The notes under the pieces: model-generated
Told to the model about the DNA's origin: nothing
What the model saw: only the letters and a program-made list of their open reading frames with translations
Database searches by the model: none
NCBI GenBank assembly: GCA_937864225.1
Contig: CALMJK010000009.1
Location: 1-64,000, forward strand
Direction of reading: 5' to 3'
Source of the DNA: an uncultured bacterium
GTDB lineage: Bacteria > Krumholzibacteriota > Krumholzibacteriia > LZORAL124-64-63
DNA: 64,000 nt
Position numbers and translations under genes: made by a program
Shown: piece after piece, positions 9,637 through 18,205 of the stretch
Position numbering within the stretch: position 1 is the stretch's first letter
Layout of the letters: every line of letters begins with the position of its first letter

Positions 9637-10572
9637 TCAGCGGTCCTCGTCGAGGGGCGCGGGCCACGCCGTCTCCTCGACTCGATCGAACACGCCGTCA
9701 TCGTCGAAGTCGAGGGACAGGTGAACGGTCCGAGGCGCCGTCACGAGCAGCCGCAGCGTGCCGCCCAGCGCTCGCCGCAGGACCAGGCTGCCGGAATCGA
9801 GCGGGCCGAGCAGCCCGGTCGCGATGCGGCCGGCAAGCGGGGTCCCGATCTCGCAGGTGAGCGGACCGAGCCGGCAGTCGCGCAGGACCAGTCGCCCGCG
9901 CAAGAGCCACGTGCCGGCCCATGGCTGGAGGTCCAGCGCGAGATCGAGCGTGTCGAGCAGGGCCGCCGCTTCGCCCGCGCTCCAGCGCACGGGGGACGGC
10001 CCGCGCGATACGGCCAGATGCTCGCCCAGCGCGTCGGCGGCGAAGGCGAGCCCGAACGTGCCCGTCAACGCCGCGGCGTCCGCGTCGGCGGCCGGCAGAT
10101 CCACGAAGACGCTGGGCGCCTGCACGCCGCCCGCCGCGCGGAGCAACTCGGGCAGGTGCACTCCGCGTCCGGTCGCGCGGACGAGCCGTCCGTTGCCCGG
10201 CGCGTAGCCGAAATCCAGGCGCAGGCCGTCGCCGGAGGACAGGCCGCCGTCGCGATCCGCGTCGAACCACGCCAGGAAGAAGGATCCTGGGCGATCGGGC
10301 AGCACGAGCAGCGTCTCGGCCGTGGCGGCGCCCCGCGCGATGAGGTTGGAAGCCGGGCCGCCGGCGAAGCGGGCCACGGAGAGGGCGAGATCCAGCAGGT
10401 CTCGGGCGGGCCAGAGGGCGGCCTGAGTCCAGTCGAGCGGGTCATCCGCGACGACGGGATCGGCACTCCCGGTGTCCATGCCGCCGCCGCCGCAGCCCGC
10501 GGTCAGCAGGGCGGCCAGCAGGGCGATCGCGACGCCGGGCCGCGAGCCGACATGGAGCACGCACCGGAACAC
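9637..10572 (-). CDS. Hypothetical lipoprotein
   Basis: A lipoprotein signal peptide ends in LLTAGC, followed by a GGGG spacer, so the mature protein is probably anchored to an envelope membrane. I recognise no family. The mature part is rich in Leu, Ala and Asp. It contains two calcium-loop-like acidic segments, DADRDGGLSSGD and the C-terminal DFDDDGVFDRVE, reminiscent of EF-hand/dockerin-like loops. The start is ambiguous. An ATG at 10596 has no ribosome site, whereas the run GGGGGAGGAGG lies just inside that frame and directly precedes GTG codons at 10578 and 10572; the latter was used because its spacing is best. It is divergent from the efflux operon. Confidence 0.6.
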   Translation of the reverse strand: MFRCVLHVGSRPGVAIALLAALLTAGCGGGGMDTGSADPVVADDPLDWTQAALWPARDLLDLALSVARFAGGPASNLIARGAATAETLLVLPDRPGSFFLAWFDADRDGGLSSGDGLRLDFGYAPGNGRLVRATGRGVHLPELLRAAGGVQAPSVFVDLPAADADAAALTGTFGLAFAADALGEHLAVSRGPSPVRWSAGEAAALLDTLDLALDLQPWAGTWLLRGRLVLRDCRLGPLTCEIGTPLAGRIATGLLGPLDSGSLVLRRALGGTLRLLVTAPRTVHLSLDFDDDGVFDRVEETAWPAPLDEDR

Positions 10573-10697
10573 GCGCACGCCTCCTCCCCCTTTCATATTA
10601 CCACTTTGGCGAGCGGGCGGCGCGAAAAGTCGGCTGGGCAGCCGCAGGAACGGAACGCGAGGCGCGTTGAGCGGAACGTGCGGCGCGCGCGGGTCTG

Positions 10698-10725
10698 TTG
10701 ACGCCCCGGGGCGCGAATGTATATT
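10698..10725 (+). promoter_or_regulatory. Candidate promoter of the MacAB-like efflux operon
   Basis: TTGACG (10698-10703) and TATATT (10720-10725) are 16 bases apart. They lie in a locally AT-rich stretch that stands out from the GC-rich surroundings, 38 bases before the adaptor's ATG. Confidence 0.55.
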
Positions 10726-10762
10726 GGTGAAAAATTTGTCACTTACGCGATATGGAGGGATC

Positions 10763-11908
10763 ATGCGGCGCACATGGGCATGGGTGCTGGCCGGCGTGGT
10801 GGTCGTGGCCGGGGGCCTGATCGCGTGGCGCGCGCTGGAGCGCCGGACGGAAAACGTGGTTTTCCGCACGGAAGGGGCGCAAAGGGGCGACGTCCGGGTC
10901 CAGGTGTCGGCCACCGGCACGCTCCAGGCGGTGACGACCGTGCTGGTCGGCAGCCAGATCAGCGGCACCCTCCAGGCGCTGTACGCGGACTTCAACGACC
11001 GCGTCCAAAGAGGCCAGATCCTGGCGCAACTGGATCCGGCTTTCCTCAAGGCGCAGGCCGCCCAGAACCGGGCCGAGCTGGTGCAGGCCGACGTGGCCGT
11101 CAACCAGGCCGAGCGCGACAGCGCCCGCGTCTGGCCGCTGCAAGAGGGCCAGCTCGTCTCGCCGGCCGAAATCGATGCGGCCCGCACCGCGCTCGACCGC
11201 GCGCGAGCCGCGCGCGCCGCCGCGCACGCCGCCCTCGAGCGGGCCGAGACGAACCTGCGGTACGCGACGATCCGGTCGCCCATCGACGGCGTGGTCGTGT
11301 CGCGGGACGTGGACGTGGGCCAGACGGTGGCCGCCTCCCTCTCGGCGCCGACGCTCTACACGATCGCCAACGACCTGACGCGGATGCAACTCGAGGTCGC
11401 GGTCGACGAAGCGGACATCGGCATGGTCGCCACCGGACAGAACGCGACCTTCACGGTGGACGCCTACCCCGAGGATTCGTTCCGCGGCCGTGTCCACCAG
11501 ATCAGGCTCGCGCCGGAGACGGTGCAGAACGTCGTCACCTACACGGTCGTGATCCTCGTGGAGAATCCCGACCTGAAACTGCTGCCCGGCATGACCGCCA
11601 ACGTCTCGATCCTCGTGAAGGAGGCGCGCGACGTGCTGAAGGTTCCCGCCGCCGCGCTGCGCTTCCGGCCGCCGGGCGCGCCGCGGGCCGGCGCCGCCGC
11701 CCCGGAGATCTGGGTCGTGGCCGCGGGCGAGAGCCGGCCGCGGCCCGTGCGCGTGACGGTCGGCCTGACCGACGGCACGTTCACCGAAGTGTCGGGCGAG
11801 GGCCTTGGCGAGGGCGCGCAGATCGCGCTCGGCCTCAACGGCGCGGGCGGGGGCGCCGCCACGCCTCAAGGGGCCGTGAACCCATTCGTCCCGAGGCGGC
11901 CGCGCTAG
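10763..11908 (+). CDS. HlyD/MacA-like periplasmic adaptor of an ABC efflux system
   Basis: The 381-residue membrane-fusion protein has an N-terminal signal-anchor (AWVLAGVVVVAGGLIAW) and a biotinyl-lipoyl-like half (VSATGTLQAVTTVLVGSQISG). A coiled-coil hairpin rich in Ala/Arg/Glu follows, then a second lipoyl half (LRYATIRSPIDGVVVSRDVDVGQ with DGVV core), a beta-barrel and a membrane-proximal domain. The MacA family links an inner-membrane ABC transporter to an outer-membrane channel. The ATG is preceded by GGAGGG, 4 bases upstream. The next two genes encode the matching ATPase and permease. No TolC-like channel is encoded in the window. Confidence 0.88.
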   Translation: MRRTWAWVLAGVVVVAGGLIAWRALERRTENVVFRTEGAQRGDVRVQVSATGTLQAVTTVLVGSQISGTLQALYADFNDRVQRGQILAQLDPAFLKAQAAQNRAELVQADVAVNQAERDSARVWPLQEGQLVSPAEIDAARTALDRARAARAAAHAALERAETNLRYATIRSPIDGVVVSRDVDVGQTVAASLSAPTLYTIANDLTRMQLEVAVDEADIGMVATGQNATFTVDAYPEDSFRGRVHQIRLAPETVQNVVTYTVVILVENPDLKLLPGMTANVSILVKEARDVLKVPAAALRFRPPGAPRAGAAAPEIWVVAAGESRPRPVRVTVGLTDGTFTEVSGEGLGEGAQIALGLNGAGGGAATPQGAVNPFVPRRPR

Positions 11909-11926
11909 GGGTGAGGGGAGAATGAC

Positions 11927-12643
11927 GTGACGCCGGTCATCGAGGTCCGCGACCTGGTCAAAGTCTACGGCCGGGGCGAGAACGCCGTGGCCGCCCTGCG
12001 GGGCCTGTCGTTCCAGGTCGGGCGCGGCGACATGCTGGCGATCATGGGCGCCTCGGGCAGCGGCAAGTCGACGCTGATGAACATTCTGGGCTGCCTGGAT
12101 CGCCCCACGTCCGGTTCGTACCTGCTCGACGGCCAGGACGTGGGACGCATGACGCGCAGCCGGCTGGCGCAGCTGCGCAACGAGCGGATCGGCTTCGTCT
12201 TCCAGAGCTTCAATCTCCTGCCGCGCACCAGCGCGCTCGAGAACGTCGAGCTGCCGCTCATCTACAGCGATCGGTTCCGCGGTTCGGTCGCGCCGCGGGC
12301 GCGCGCGGCGCTGGAGCTGGTGGGGCTGTCCGATCGGGCGCACCATGTCCCGAGCGAGCTTTCGGGAGGACAGCAGCAACGCGTGGCCGTCGCGCGGGCG
12401 CTGGTGAACGAGCCCTCCCTGCTGCTGGCGGACGAGCCGACCGGCAACCTCGACACGGCCACCTCCCGCGAAATCATGGAAGTGCTGTGCCGCCTCAACG
12501 ACGGCGGGATGACCGTCGTCCTCATCACCCACGAGCGCGACATCGCCGAGTACGCCCGGCGCGTCATCGTCCTGCGCGACGGCCAGATCGTCGAGGAGCG
12601 CGTCGGCGGGCGCTCCCCGGTCACGGCGACCGCCGGCGGCTGA
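11927..12643 (+). CDS. MacB/LolD-type ABC transporter ATPase
   Basis: The 238-residue single ATPase has Walker A GASGSGKST near residue 41, the Q-loop FVFQSFNLLPRTSALENV typical of the MacB/LolD/FtsE class, signature LSGGQQQR, Walker B LLLADEPTGNLD and H-loop LITHE. In E. coli MacB the ATPase is fused to the permease; here they are separate, as in many bacteria. It would energise the permease encoded 13 bases downstream by mechanotransmission rather than direct transport across the inner membrane. It starts with GTG, with GGGGAG upstream. Substrate (drug, peptide or lipoprotein) cannot be told from sequence. Confidence 0.93.
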   Translation: MTPVIEVRDLVKVYGRGENAVAALRGLSFQVGRGDMLAIMGASGSGKSTLMNILGCLDRPTSGSYLLDGQDVGRMTRSRLAQLRNERIGFVFQSFNLLPRTSALENVELPLIYSDRFRGSVAPRARAALELVGLSDRAHHVPSELSGGQQQRVAVARALVNEPSLLLADEPTGNLDTATSREIMEVLCRLNDGGMTVVLITHERDIAEYARRVIVLRDGQIVEERVGGRSPVTATAGG

Positions 12644-12655
12644 GAGGGGATCGAC

Positions 12656-13876
12656 ATGCTGAGGACCTGGCTGCTGCTCCGCGTCGCGCTGCGGGCCATC
12701 GCGCGCAACAAGATGCGCTCGGCGCTCACCGTGCTCGGCATCATCATCGGCGTGGGGGCGGTCATCGCCATGGTCGGAATCGGCGAAGGCGCCTCGCAGA
12801 TGGTGCAGTCGCAGATCTCCAGCCTCGGCGACAACCTGATCACCATCTTCCCCGGTTCGCACATGGCGGGAGGCGCTCACTCCGGCGCGGGCACGCGCTC
12901 TTCCCTCACCGAGCAGGACGCGGCGGCGATCGGCGCGCAGGTGCCGGAGATCACGGCCATTTCGCCCGTCGCGCGCGCGGGCGCGCAGGTCGTCTACGGC
13001 AACCAGAACTGGGCGACGTCGATCGAGGGCGGCGACCCCGACTACTTCAGCATCCGCCGCTGGCAGATCGAGAGCGGCACTGGCTTCAACGAATCGGCCG
13101 TGCGGGGCCAGGCCAAGGTGGCCGTCATCGGCAAGACGATCGCCGACCAGCTCTTCCAGGGCGTGGATCCGGTCGGACAGACCATCCGCATCAAGAAGAT
13201 CCCGTTCCAGGTGATCGGCGTGCTCGAGGCGAAGGGCCAGAATAGCTGGGGACGCGATCAGGACGACGTCGTCATCGTTCCGTACACGACGGTTCTGAAG
13301 CGGCTCACCGGCACGACCTACTTGGGCCAGATTCTGGCGTCGGCCACCTCGATGGAGGCGCTGCCGCAGGCCACCGAGGCGATCACGCAGCTGCTGCGGC
13401 AGCGACACCGGATCCCCGCCGGACAAGAAGACGACTTCACCGTGCGCACGCAGCAGGACATCTCGAACGTGATGGGCTCGACCACGAAGGTCATGCGCGG
13501 GTTGCTGGCCGCCATCGCCTCGGTCTCCCTGCTGGTCGGCGGCATCGGCATCATGAACATCATGCTGGTGTCGGTCACCGAGCGCACCCGCGAGATCGGC
13601 ATCCGCATGGCCGTGGGCGCCAAGGGTTGGCACGTGATGATGCAGTTCCTGGCCGAGGCGGTGGTGCTGGCCTGCTTCGGCGGCTTGCTCGGGATCGCGT
13701 TGGGAGTGGGGGCGGCCGACATCGTCCGCAAGACGGCAAACTGGCCCGTGCTGATCCAGCCCGAGGCCGTCGCGGGTTCGTTCCTTGTGGCGGCCGTGAT
13801 CGGCATCTTCTTCGGATTCTGGCCGGCGCGCAAGGCGTCGCGCCTCGATCCCATCGAGGCGCTCCGATATGAGTGA
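12656..13876 (+). CDS. MacB-like ABC transporter permease (FtsX family)
   Basis: The 406-residue permease has MacB topology. The first transmembrane helix (SALTVLGIIIGVGAVIAMVGI) is followed by a large periplasmic MacB_PCD domain (~residues 45-260). Three C-terminal helices form the FtsX domain, including LLAAIASVSLLVGGIGIMNIMLVSVTERTREIGIRMA, where the ERTREIGIRMA coupling motif is diagnostic. Together with the two upstream genes it forms a tripartite efflux pump inner-membrane unit. Its last 8 bases overlap hemD. Confidence 0.93.
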   Translation: MLRTWLLLRVALRAIARNKMRSALTVLGIIIGVGAVIAMVGIGEGASQMVQSQISSLGDNLITIFPGSHMAGGAHSGAGTRSSLTEQDAAAIGAQVPEITAISPVARAGAQVVYGNQNWATSIEGGDPDYFSIRRWQIESGTGFNESAVRGQAKVAVIGKTIADQLFQGVDPVGQTIRIKKIPFQVIGVLEAKGQNSWGRDQDDVVIVPYTTVLKRLTGTTYLGQILASATSMEALPQATEAITQLLRQRHRIPAGQEDDFTVRTQQDISNVMGSTTKVMRGLLAAIASVSLLVGGIGIMNIMLVSVTERTREIGIRMAVGAKGWHVMMQFLAEAVVLACFGGLLGIALGVGAADIVRKTANWPVLIQPEAVAGSFLVAAVIGIFFGFWPARKASRLDPIEALRYE

Positions 13877-14663
13877 CAGCGCTGACGGGCAGAGCCGGCT
13901 GCTCGCCGGGCGGCGCGTCGTCGTGACGCGCGCCGCGGCGCAGGCCGCCGACTTGGCCGAAGCGTTGCGACGTTTCGGGGCCGAGGTCATCGCGTGCCCC
14001 GTGCTGCGCGCCGAGCCGGCTCCCGCCACGCACCTCGCGCCCCTGCGCGACAGGCTCGCCACCTACGATTGGCTCGTCTTCACCAGCGAGAACGGCGTCC
14101 GCGGCCTGCGGTCGCAGCTCGCGGCGCTCGGGCTCGACGTCGGCGCCCTCGGCGCGCCGCGTGTGGCGGCGGTGGGCGAGGCCACGGCGGAGGCGGTCGC
14201 CGGCGCGGGCCTGAGCGTCGACTTCGTGCCCGGCGAATTTCGGGCCGAGGTCCTGGTGCGCGAATTGCTCGCCGCGCACGACTTGAGGGACAAGTGCCTG
14301 CTGCGGGTGCGCGGCGGCCGCGCCTCGACCGAGGTCGAGGACACGTTGCGCGAGGCGGGCGTGGAGGTGGACGTGCTGGATTCGTACCGCACCCTGCCCG
14401 CGGCGCCGGATCCAGCCGTTCGGCGCGACATCCTGGGGCGGGGCGCCGACGCGGTCTGTTTCGCCAGCGGCTCGGCCGTTGATGGTTTCGAGCGGGCCGT
14501 GGCGGAGCACGGACTGCACGACCGCGCCGTCGCCGCCTGCAACGGCCCGCTCTGCGCGCGCGCGGCCGAGCGGACGGGCTGGCGGCGCATCCTCGTGGCG
14601 CGCGCGAGCAGCGCCGAGGCGTTGGCCGAGGCGCTGGCCCGCGAACTCGACGGCGCCCGCTAA
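13869..14663 (+). CDS. hemD: Uroporphyrinogen-III synthase
   Basis: The 264-residue protein has the two-lobed HemD fold. Visible features are VVVTRAAAQAADLAEALRR with GAEV near the N-terminus, DWLVFTSENGVRGL, VAAVGEATAEAV, the second-lobe VDVLDSYRT and DAVCFASGSAVDGF, and late ILVARASSAEAL. The enzyme cyclises hydroxymethylbilane with D-ring inversion in tetrapyrrole synthesis. HemD sequences are poorly conserved, but these motifs are convincing. The location is unusual: it overlaps the efflux permease by 8 bases instead of sitting beside hemC. Its stop overlaps the convergent response-regulator gene by 4 bases. Confidence 0.88.
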   Translation: MSDSADGQSRLLAGRRVVVTRAAAQAADLAEALRRFGAEVIACPVLRAEPAPATHLAPLRDRLATYDWLVFTSENGVRGLRSQLAALGLDVGALGAPRVAAVGEATAEAVAGAGLSVDFVPGEFRAEVLVRELLAAHDLRDKCLLRVRGGRASTEVEDTLREAGVEVDVLDSYRTLPAAPDPAVRRDILGRGADAVCFASGSAVDGFERAVAEHGLHDRAVAACNGPLCARAAERTGWRRILVARASSAEALAEALARELDGAR

Positions 14664-15802
14664 GCGTCCGCCCCGGTTTCGAGATGACCCAGGAGCATCT
14701 GCCCGCCGCCGCCGGAGCCGCCCAGCGGCGCCAGGATTAGGCGTGCCGACAGCGAACGCCCGTCCGCGAGGCGCAGGGGGCCGCAAAAGCACCGCTGTGT
14801 GTCCGCCTCTCTCGTCTCGCGGTCGCACTCGCGCAGCCAGGTCGCCTGCTGAGGCGTCCAGCAAAGGTCGGCATCCGCGCGTCCCGCCAGGGAAGCGGCG
14901 GTCTCCAGCCCCACCAGGGCCAGGAAGCTGCGGTTGCCGCCAAGGTAGCGCGAGGCGCGATCCTTCCAGAAGATCGGCACGGGCACCCCGTCGAGGGCCG
15001 CGCGCAGGACGTCGGCGGCCGCGCGCTCTGCCTGCAAGAGCCGCTGCCAGTCCGTGACCTCCAGGAGAGTTGCCTGCACGGCCGGCTCCCCGTCGTAGAG
15101 GATGTTCGCGGCGAACATATCGAACCAGCGGATCCCGCCGTCGCGGTCGAGCGTGCGCAGCCGATGGCGTGGATCCACGCTCTTGCCGGCCACACGGGCG
15201 CGGAAGCGGCCGAGCACGGCTTGGGCGTCCTCGGGGTGAATGAAGCCCAGCAGGTCCGTCAGACGCATGGTGAGGATCGCGTCCGCCGAGTAGCCGAACG
15301 TGTCCGCGAAGAACTGGTTCACGAACACGACTTGGTCCCCGCGCAGAACGATCAGGCCCAGTCCCGAATTCTCGACGGCGAACCGATAGGCCTCCTCGGC
15401 CCGCCGCAGCTGGGTGCGCGCCTGGTGACACTCCAGGGCGACTTTCACGGCGACCGGGAGCCGCAAGAGGTGATCCTTCAGGACGAAGTCATCGGCGCCG
15501 GCGCGCACGCAGGCCAGCGCGGTTTCCTCGTCGAGCCGCCCCGTCACCACGATGAACGGGATCGCGGGTCCCAGCTTGCGGGCGAGATTGAGCGCGGAGA
15601 GGGCGTCGAAGCCGGGCAGAGAGTAGTCGGCCAGGATCACATCCGGCGCGAATTGCGCCAGTTGCTGCAGGAACTCGGGGCGCGTCGAGGCGCGACGGTG
15701 CTCGCACGAGAGACCGGCGCCGCGCAGGGCTCCCACCATGAGCTCCGCGTCGGCGATCATGTCCTCCAGGATCAGAATCCGCAGGGGAGCGGCTCCCGTC
15801 AC
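14660..15802 (-). CDS. Response regulator with two PAS domains
   Basis: The 380-residue protein begins with a receiver domain: acidic pair E13-D14, phospho-acceptor D59 in ILADYSLPG, conserved Thr in VVTG and Lys in VLKDHL. A PAS domain follows (~145-260: FAVENSGLGLIVLRG...ILTMRLTDLLGFIHPED), then a second PAS-like segment (~265-375) with a Cys-containing CFCGPL patch. There is no DNA-binding, kinase or GGDEF domain, so output must be by protein interaction. The start is GTG, overlapping the kinase stop by 4 bases, so the pair is coupled. The cognate partner is almost certainly the kinase directly upstream. Confidence 0.85.
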   Translation of the reverse strand: MTGAAPLRILILEDMIADAELMVGALRGAGLSCEHRRASTRPEFLQQLAQFAPDVILADYSLPGFDALSALNLARKLGPAIPFIVVTGRLDEETALACVRAGADDFVLKDHLLRLPVAVKVALECHQARTQLRRAEEAYRFAVENSGLGLIVLRGDQVVFVNQFFADTFGYSADAILTMRLTDLLGFIHPEDAQAVLGRFRARVAGKSVDPRHRLRTLDRDGGIRWFDMFAANILYDGEPAVQATLLEVTDWQRLLQAERAAADVLRAALDGVPVPIFWKDRASRYLGGNRSFLALVGLETAASLAGRADADLCWTPQQATWLRECDRETREADTQRCFCGPLRLADGRSLSARLILAPLGGSGGGGQMLLGHLETGADA

Positions 15803-17703
15803 GCTTCTCCCTCCGCCGCGCGCGGGCGGCGCGGATCGGCGCCGGTTCCCGCCAGGGTGAAGCGGAACGTCGCGCCGGCCTCGGGAGTCGCGTCCGCCCA
15901 GACGCGTCCGCCGTGCCTCTCGACAACGCGCCGTACGATGGCCAGACCCATGCCGGTTCCCTCGTACTCGTCGGCTGGATGAAGGCGCTCGAACGCCTCG
16001 AAGAGGCGGGATGCGGCGGCGGGCGCGAAGCCGACTCCGTTGTCCCGCACCGTGAAGACAGGCGCGCCGTCCGCGCCCTTCTCCACGCCCACGCTGACCA
16101 CGCCCTCGGCACGCACGCGCGTGAACTTGACCGCGTTGGCGATCAGGTTGCCCAGGGCCAGCCGCAGCATGGCCACGTCGCCCCGCGCGCGGGGCAAGGG
16201 CGCGACCTCCAGGCGCAGCAACCGCGTGGGCTCGGCGGCCTGGATCCGCGCGAATTCCGCCTGCGCGAGGGCGCCGAGATCGACGTCGGACGCTGCGACA
16301 GGCTCGTGGCTCAGGCGGTAGAACGTCAGCAAATCTTCGAGCAACTGGCGCAGTACCAACGCCTTGCCGCGCACCAAGCGCAGCAGGCGGCGTCCCTCTT
16401 CGTCGAGCCGATCGCGGGACGTCTCGTCCAGCGTCCGGGCGAAGCCGTCGATGGCGCGCAGCGGCGCGCGCAGGTCGTGGGCGACCGAGTGCGTGAAAGT
16501 CTGCAGATCGGCCGTGCGCTCGCGGACGCGGTGTTCGAGTTCCTCGGCCTTGCGTTGCAGCTGTTCGTGCAGCCGCCAGTTCAGGATGGCGACGGCCAGC
16601 GAGGACGCCACTTCCTTGGCGATGTCGAGCATCTCGGCCGTGAACGCCGCGGGAACCCGCGACGCCAGGTTGAGGCTGCCCAGCAACTGCCCGCTCGCGA
16701 CCAGCGGCACGACGCTGATCGAGCGCAGGTCGTCGGCGCAAAGCCGGGCCAAGAGCGGCTTCGGCGAGGGAAAGGCGGCGACATCGGCAATGGAGTTGGG
16801 CAGGCCGGACCGCAAGCGGTCGAGGTCCCCGAACGAGGCGTCGATCGGGAAGCGGGAGCCCGACTGAAAACGCGTCTCGCCGCCCGCCCAGACCGCCAGG
16901 ATCTCCAGGTCGCGGCTCTCCAGATCGAAGAGGGCGACGCTGGCCCCGCAGCAGGGCACCAGCTTCGCGATGCGTTCGACGGCCGCGTGGGCGATCGCGC
17001 GCGGGCTGCGCGCCGCGAGGATGCCCGTGTCGATGTCGCGCAGGTTGCGCAAGCGCTCGGAGTAATCGCGCAAGGCCATTTCGGCGCGGCGCTGCTTCGT
17101 CACGTCCGTGATGAATCCCTCGATCGCCAGGACATCCCCCTGCGGGCCGACGACGGCGCGACCGCGCTCCCAGACGTGGCGCTCCTCGCCGTCGGCGCGG
17201 CGGATCCGATAGTTCAGCTCGAAGGGACGGCGAGCCGCGACCGCTTCCTGCACGGAGCGCGCCACGCGCTCCCGGTCTTCCGGGTGGATGAGTTGGGCGT
17301 ATGTCGTGCGGGCGCCGTCGAGGAAGTCGCCGGGCTGGCAGCCGGTCAGCTCGACGCAGCCGTCGCTGACGAACTCCAGCGTGCGGTCCTGGTCGTCGCG
17401 GCAGCGATAGCAAAGGCCCGGAAGGTTGCTCATGAGCGTGGCGAGGGTCCGCTGGGCTTCGCGGTGCGCCGTGCTGGTCCGCCTCTCGCGGCCTCGCGCG
17501 AGGCTCAGGGTCGCGGCCGCGGCGAAGATCACGGCCACGACGACCAGACGCATGTTCAGCTCGTGCTGCGACACCCGCCACAGCGCGCGGTTCTCGAACG
17601 AGTCCAGGCGCAGGTAATGCGCTTCCACGAACGCATCCAGCGCCCAAAACAGGATCGAAACCAAGAGGGCAACGACCCAGGCTCTGCGGGTTACGGCTAT
17701 CAT
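15799..17703 (-). CDS. Membrane PAS-GAF sensor histidine kinase
   Basis: The 634-residue kinase has two N-terminal transmembrane helices (~8-27 and ~51-69), with only about 23 residues between them as the possible periplasmic loop. It continues with a PAS domain (~83-207, ending in the PAC-like FITDVTKQRRAEMAL), a GAF domain (~225-370) and a phytochrome-like HisKA with HSVAHDLRAPLRAIDGFA (phospho-His). The HATPase has N-box NLIANAVKF, VRDNGVGF and GTGMGLAIV. Sensing is probably by cytoplasmic PAS/GAF ligands rather than the small loop. It is expressed with the receiver-PAS gene through a GTGA overlap, from a clear promoter just upstream. Confidence 0.9.
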   Translation of the reverse strand: MIAVTRRAWVVALLVSILFWALDAFVEAHYLRLDSFENRALWRVSQHELNMRLVVVAVIFAAAATLSLARGRERRTSTAHREAQRTLATLMSNLPGLCYRCRDDQDRTLEFVSDGCVELTGCQPGDFLDGARTTYAQLIHPEDRERVARSVQEAVAARRPFELNYRIRRADGEERHVWERGRAVVGPQGDVLAIEGFITDVTKQRRAEMALRDYSERLRNLRDIDTGILAARSPRAIAHAAVERIAKLVPCCGASVALFDLESRDLEILAVWAGGETRFQSGSRFPIDASFGDLDRLRSGLPNSIADVAAFPSPKPLLARLCADDLRSISVVPLVASGQLLGSLNLASRVPAAFTAEMLDIAKEVASSLAVAILNWRLHEQLQRKAEELEHRVRERTADLQTFTHSVAHDLRAPLRAIDGFARTLDETSRDRLDEEGRRLLRLVRGKALVLRQLLEDLLTFYRLSHEPVAASDVDLGALAQAEFARIQAAEPTRLLRLEVAPLPRARGDVAMLRLALGNLIANAVKFTRVRAEGVVSVGVEKGADGAPVFTVRDNGVGFAPAAASRLFEAFERLHPADEYEGTGMGLAIVRRVVERHGGRVWADATPEAGATFRFTLAGTGADPRRPRAAEGEA

Positions 17704-17732
17704 GACGCTAAACGGCGCCTCCCCTGCCGCAC

Positions 17733-17761
17733 ATTCTAGAAACGCCTGCCGCCCCGGTCAA
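17733..17761 (-). promoter_or_regulatory. Candidate promoter of the kinase operon
   Basis: Read on the minus strand, TTGACC (17756-17761) and TAGAAT (17733-17738) are separated by 17 bases, a near-consensus sigma-70 promoter about 30 bases before the kinase ATG at 17703. Confidence 0.6.
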
Positions 17762-17831
17762 CGCCGGTGCTATGCTTGAGGTCGCGCCGCCGGCGCCGCG
17801 GGTCGAGAGACGATGGTCGACAAGGAGCAGG

Positions 17832-18170
17832 ATGCCTGGCAGACGCCCACCCCTGCGGCGGCCGCAGCCGCCGAAGGTCAAGAGCCCGGAAGAGATCGCG
17901 AGACTCGTTCAGGAGCTCAAGAAAATGTCCGCGCCCGCGAGCAACTATCGCGAGCGGTCGCTGGCCATCCACGGCCTGATCTGCGCCAAGTGCGCCCGCG
18001 AATTCGACGCCTCCAACCGACACCTGCTCACCGTCCACCACAAGGACGGCAACGACGCCAACAATCCGCCCGACGGGTCCAACTGGGAGAATCTCTGCGT
18101 TTACTGCCACGAGGCGGAGCACAGCCGCGGGCGCCTGGGGGACTACTCCACGGGCAGGCGCAAGGGGTAG
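17832..18170 (+). CDS. YajD-like HNH nuclease-domain protein
   Basis: The 112-residue protein contains a compact HNH zinc-finger nuclease fold: CAKC, then TVHHKDGNDANNPPDGSNWENL, then CVYCHEAEHS. The motif order and the S-NWE-LC-YCH-EHS wording match E. coli YajD. The two CxxC pairs would bind structural zinc, and the HH pair plus the later Asn/His supply the nuclease metal site. The cellular role of YajD is not established. ATG 17832 was chosen because AAGGAG lies just upstream; in-frame extension to 17772 adds only non-conserved Arg/Pro residues. The Pro/Lys-rich N-terminus resembles a flexible nucleic-acid-binding tail. Confidence 0.82.
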   Translation: MPGRRPPLRRPQPPKVKSPEEIARLVQELKKMSAPASNYRERSLAIHGLICAKCAREFDASNRHLLTVHHKDGNDANNPPDGSNWENLCVYCHEAEHSRGRLGDYSTGRRKG

Positions 18171-18201
18171 GGGGCGGCGTGCGGGCCGGCGCCGCCGCCC
18201 C
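18171..18201. terminator. GC-rich hairpin between convergent genes
   Basis: A perfect 9-bp stem (GGGGCGGCG at 18171-18179 with CGCCGCCCC at 18193-18201) has a 13-base loop. It begins one base after the YajD-like stop and ends just before the stop of the opposing gene. There is no T tract, so a bidirectional terminator role is only likely, not shown. Confidence 0.4.
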
Positions 18202-18205
18202 GCGG

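Noticed and set aside
10739-14062. Long antisense open frame opposite the efflux operon
   Set aside because: Same reason: compositional shadow of the adaptor, ATPase and permease genes with no recognisable motif.
15913-17739. Open frame on the plus strand opposite the histidine kinase
   Set aside because: No domain or ribosome site; the kinase on the minus strand is unambiguous.
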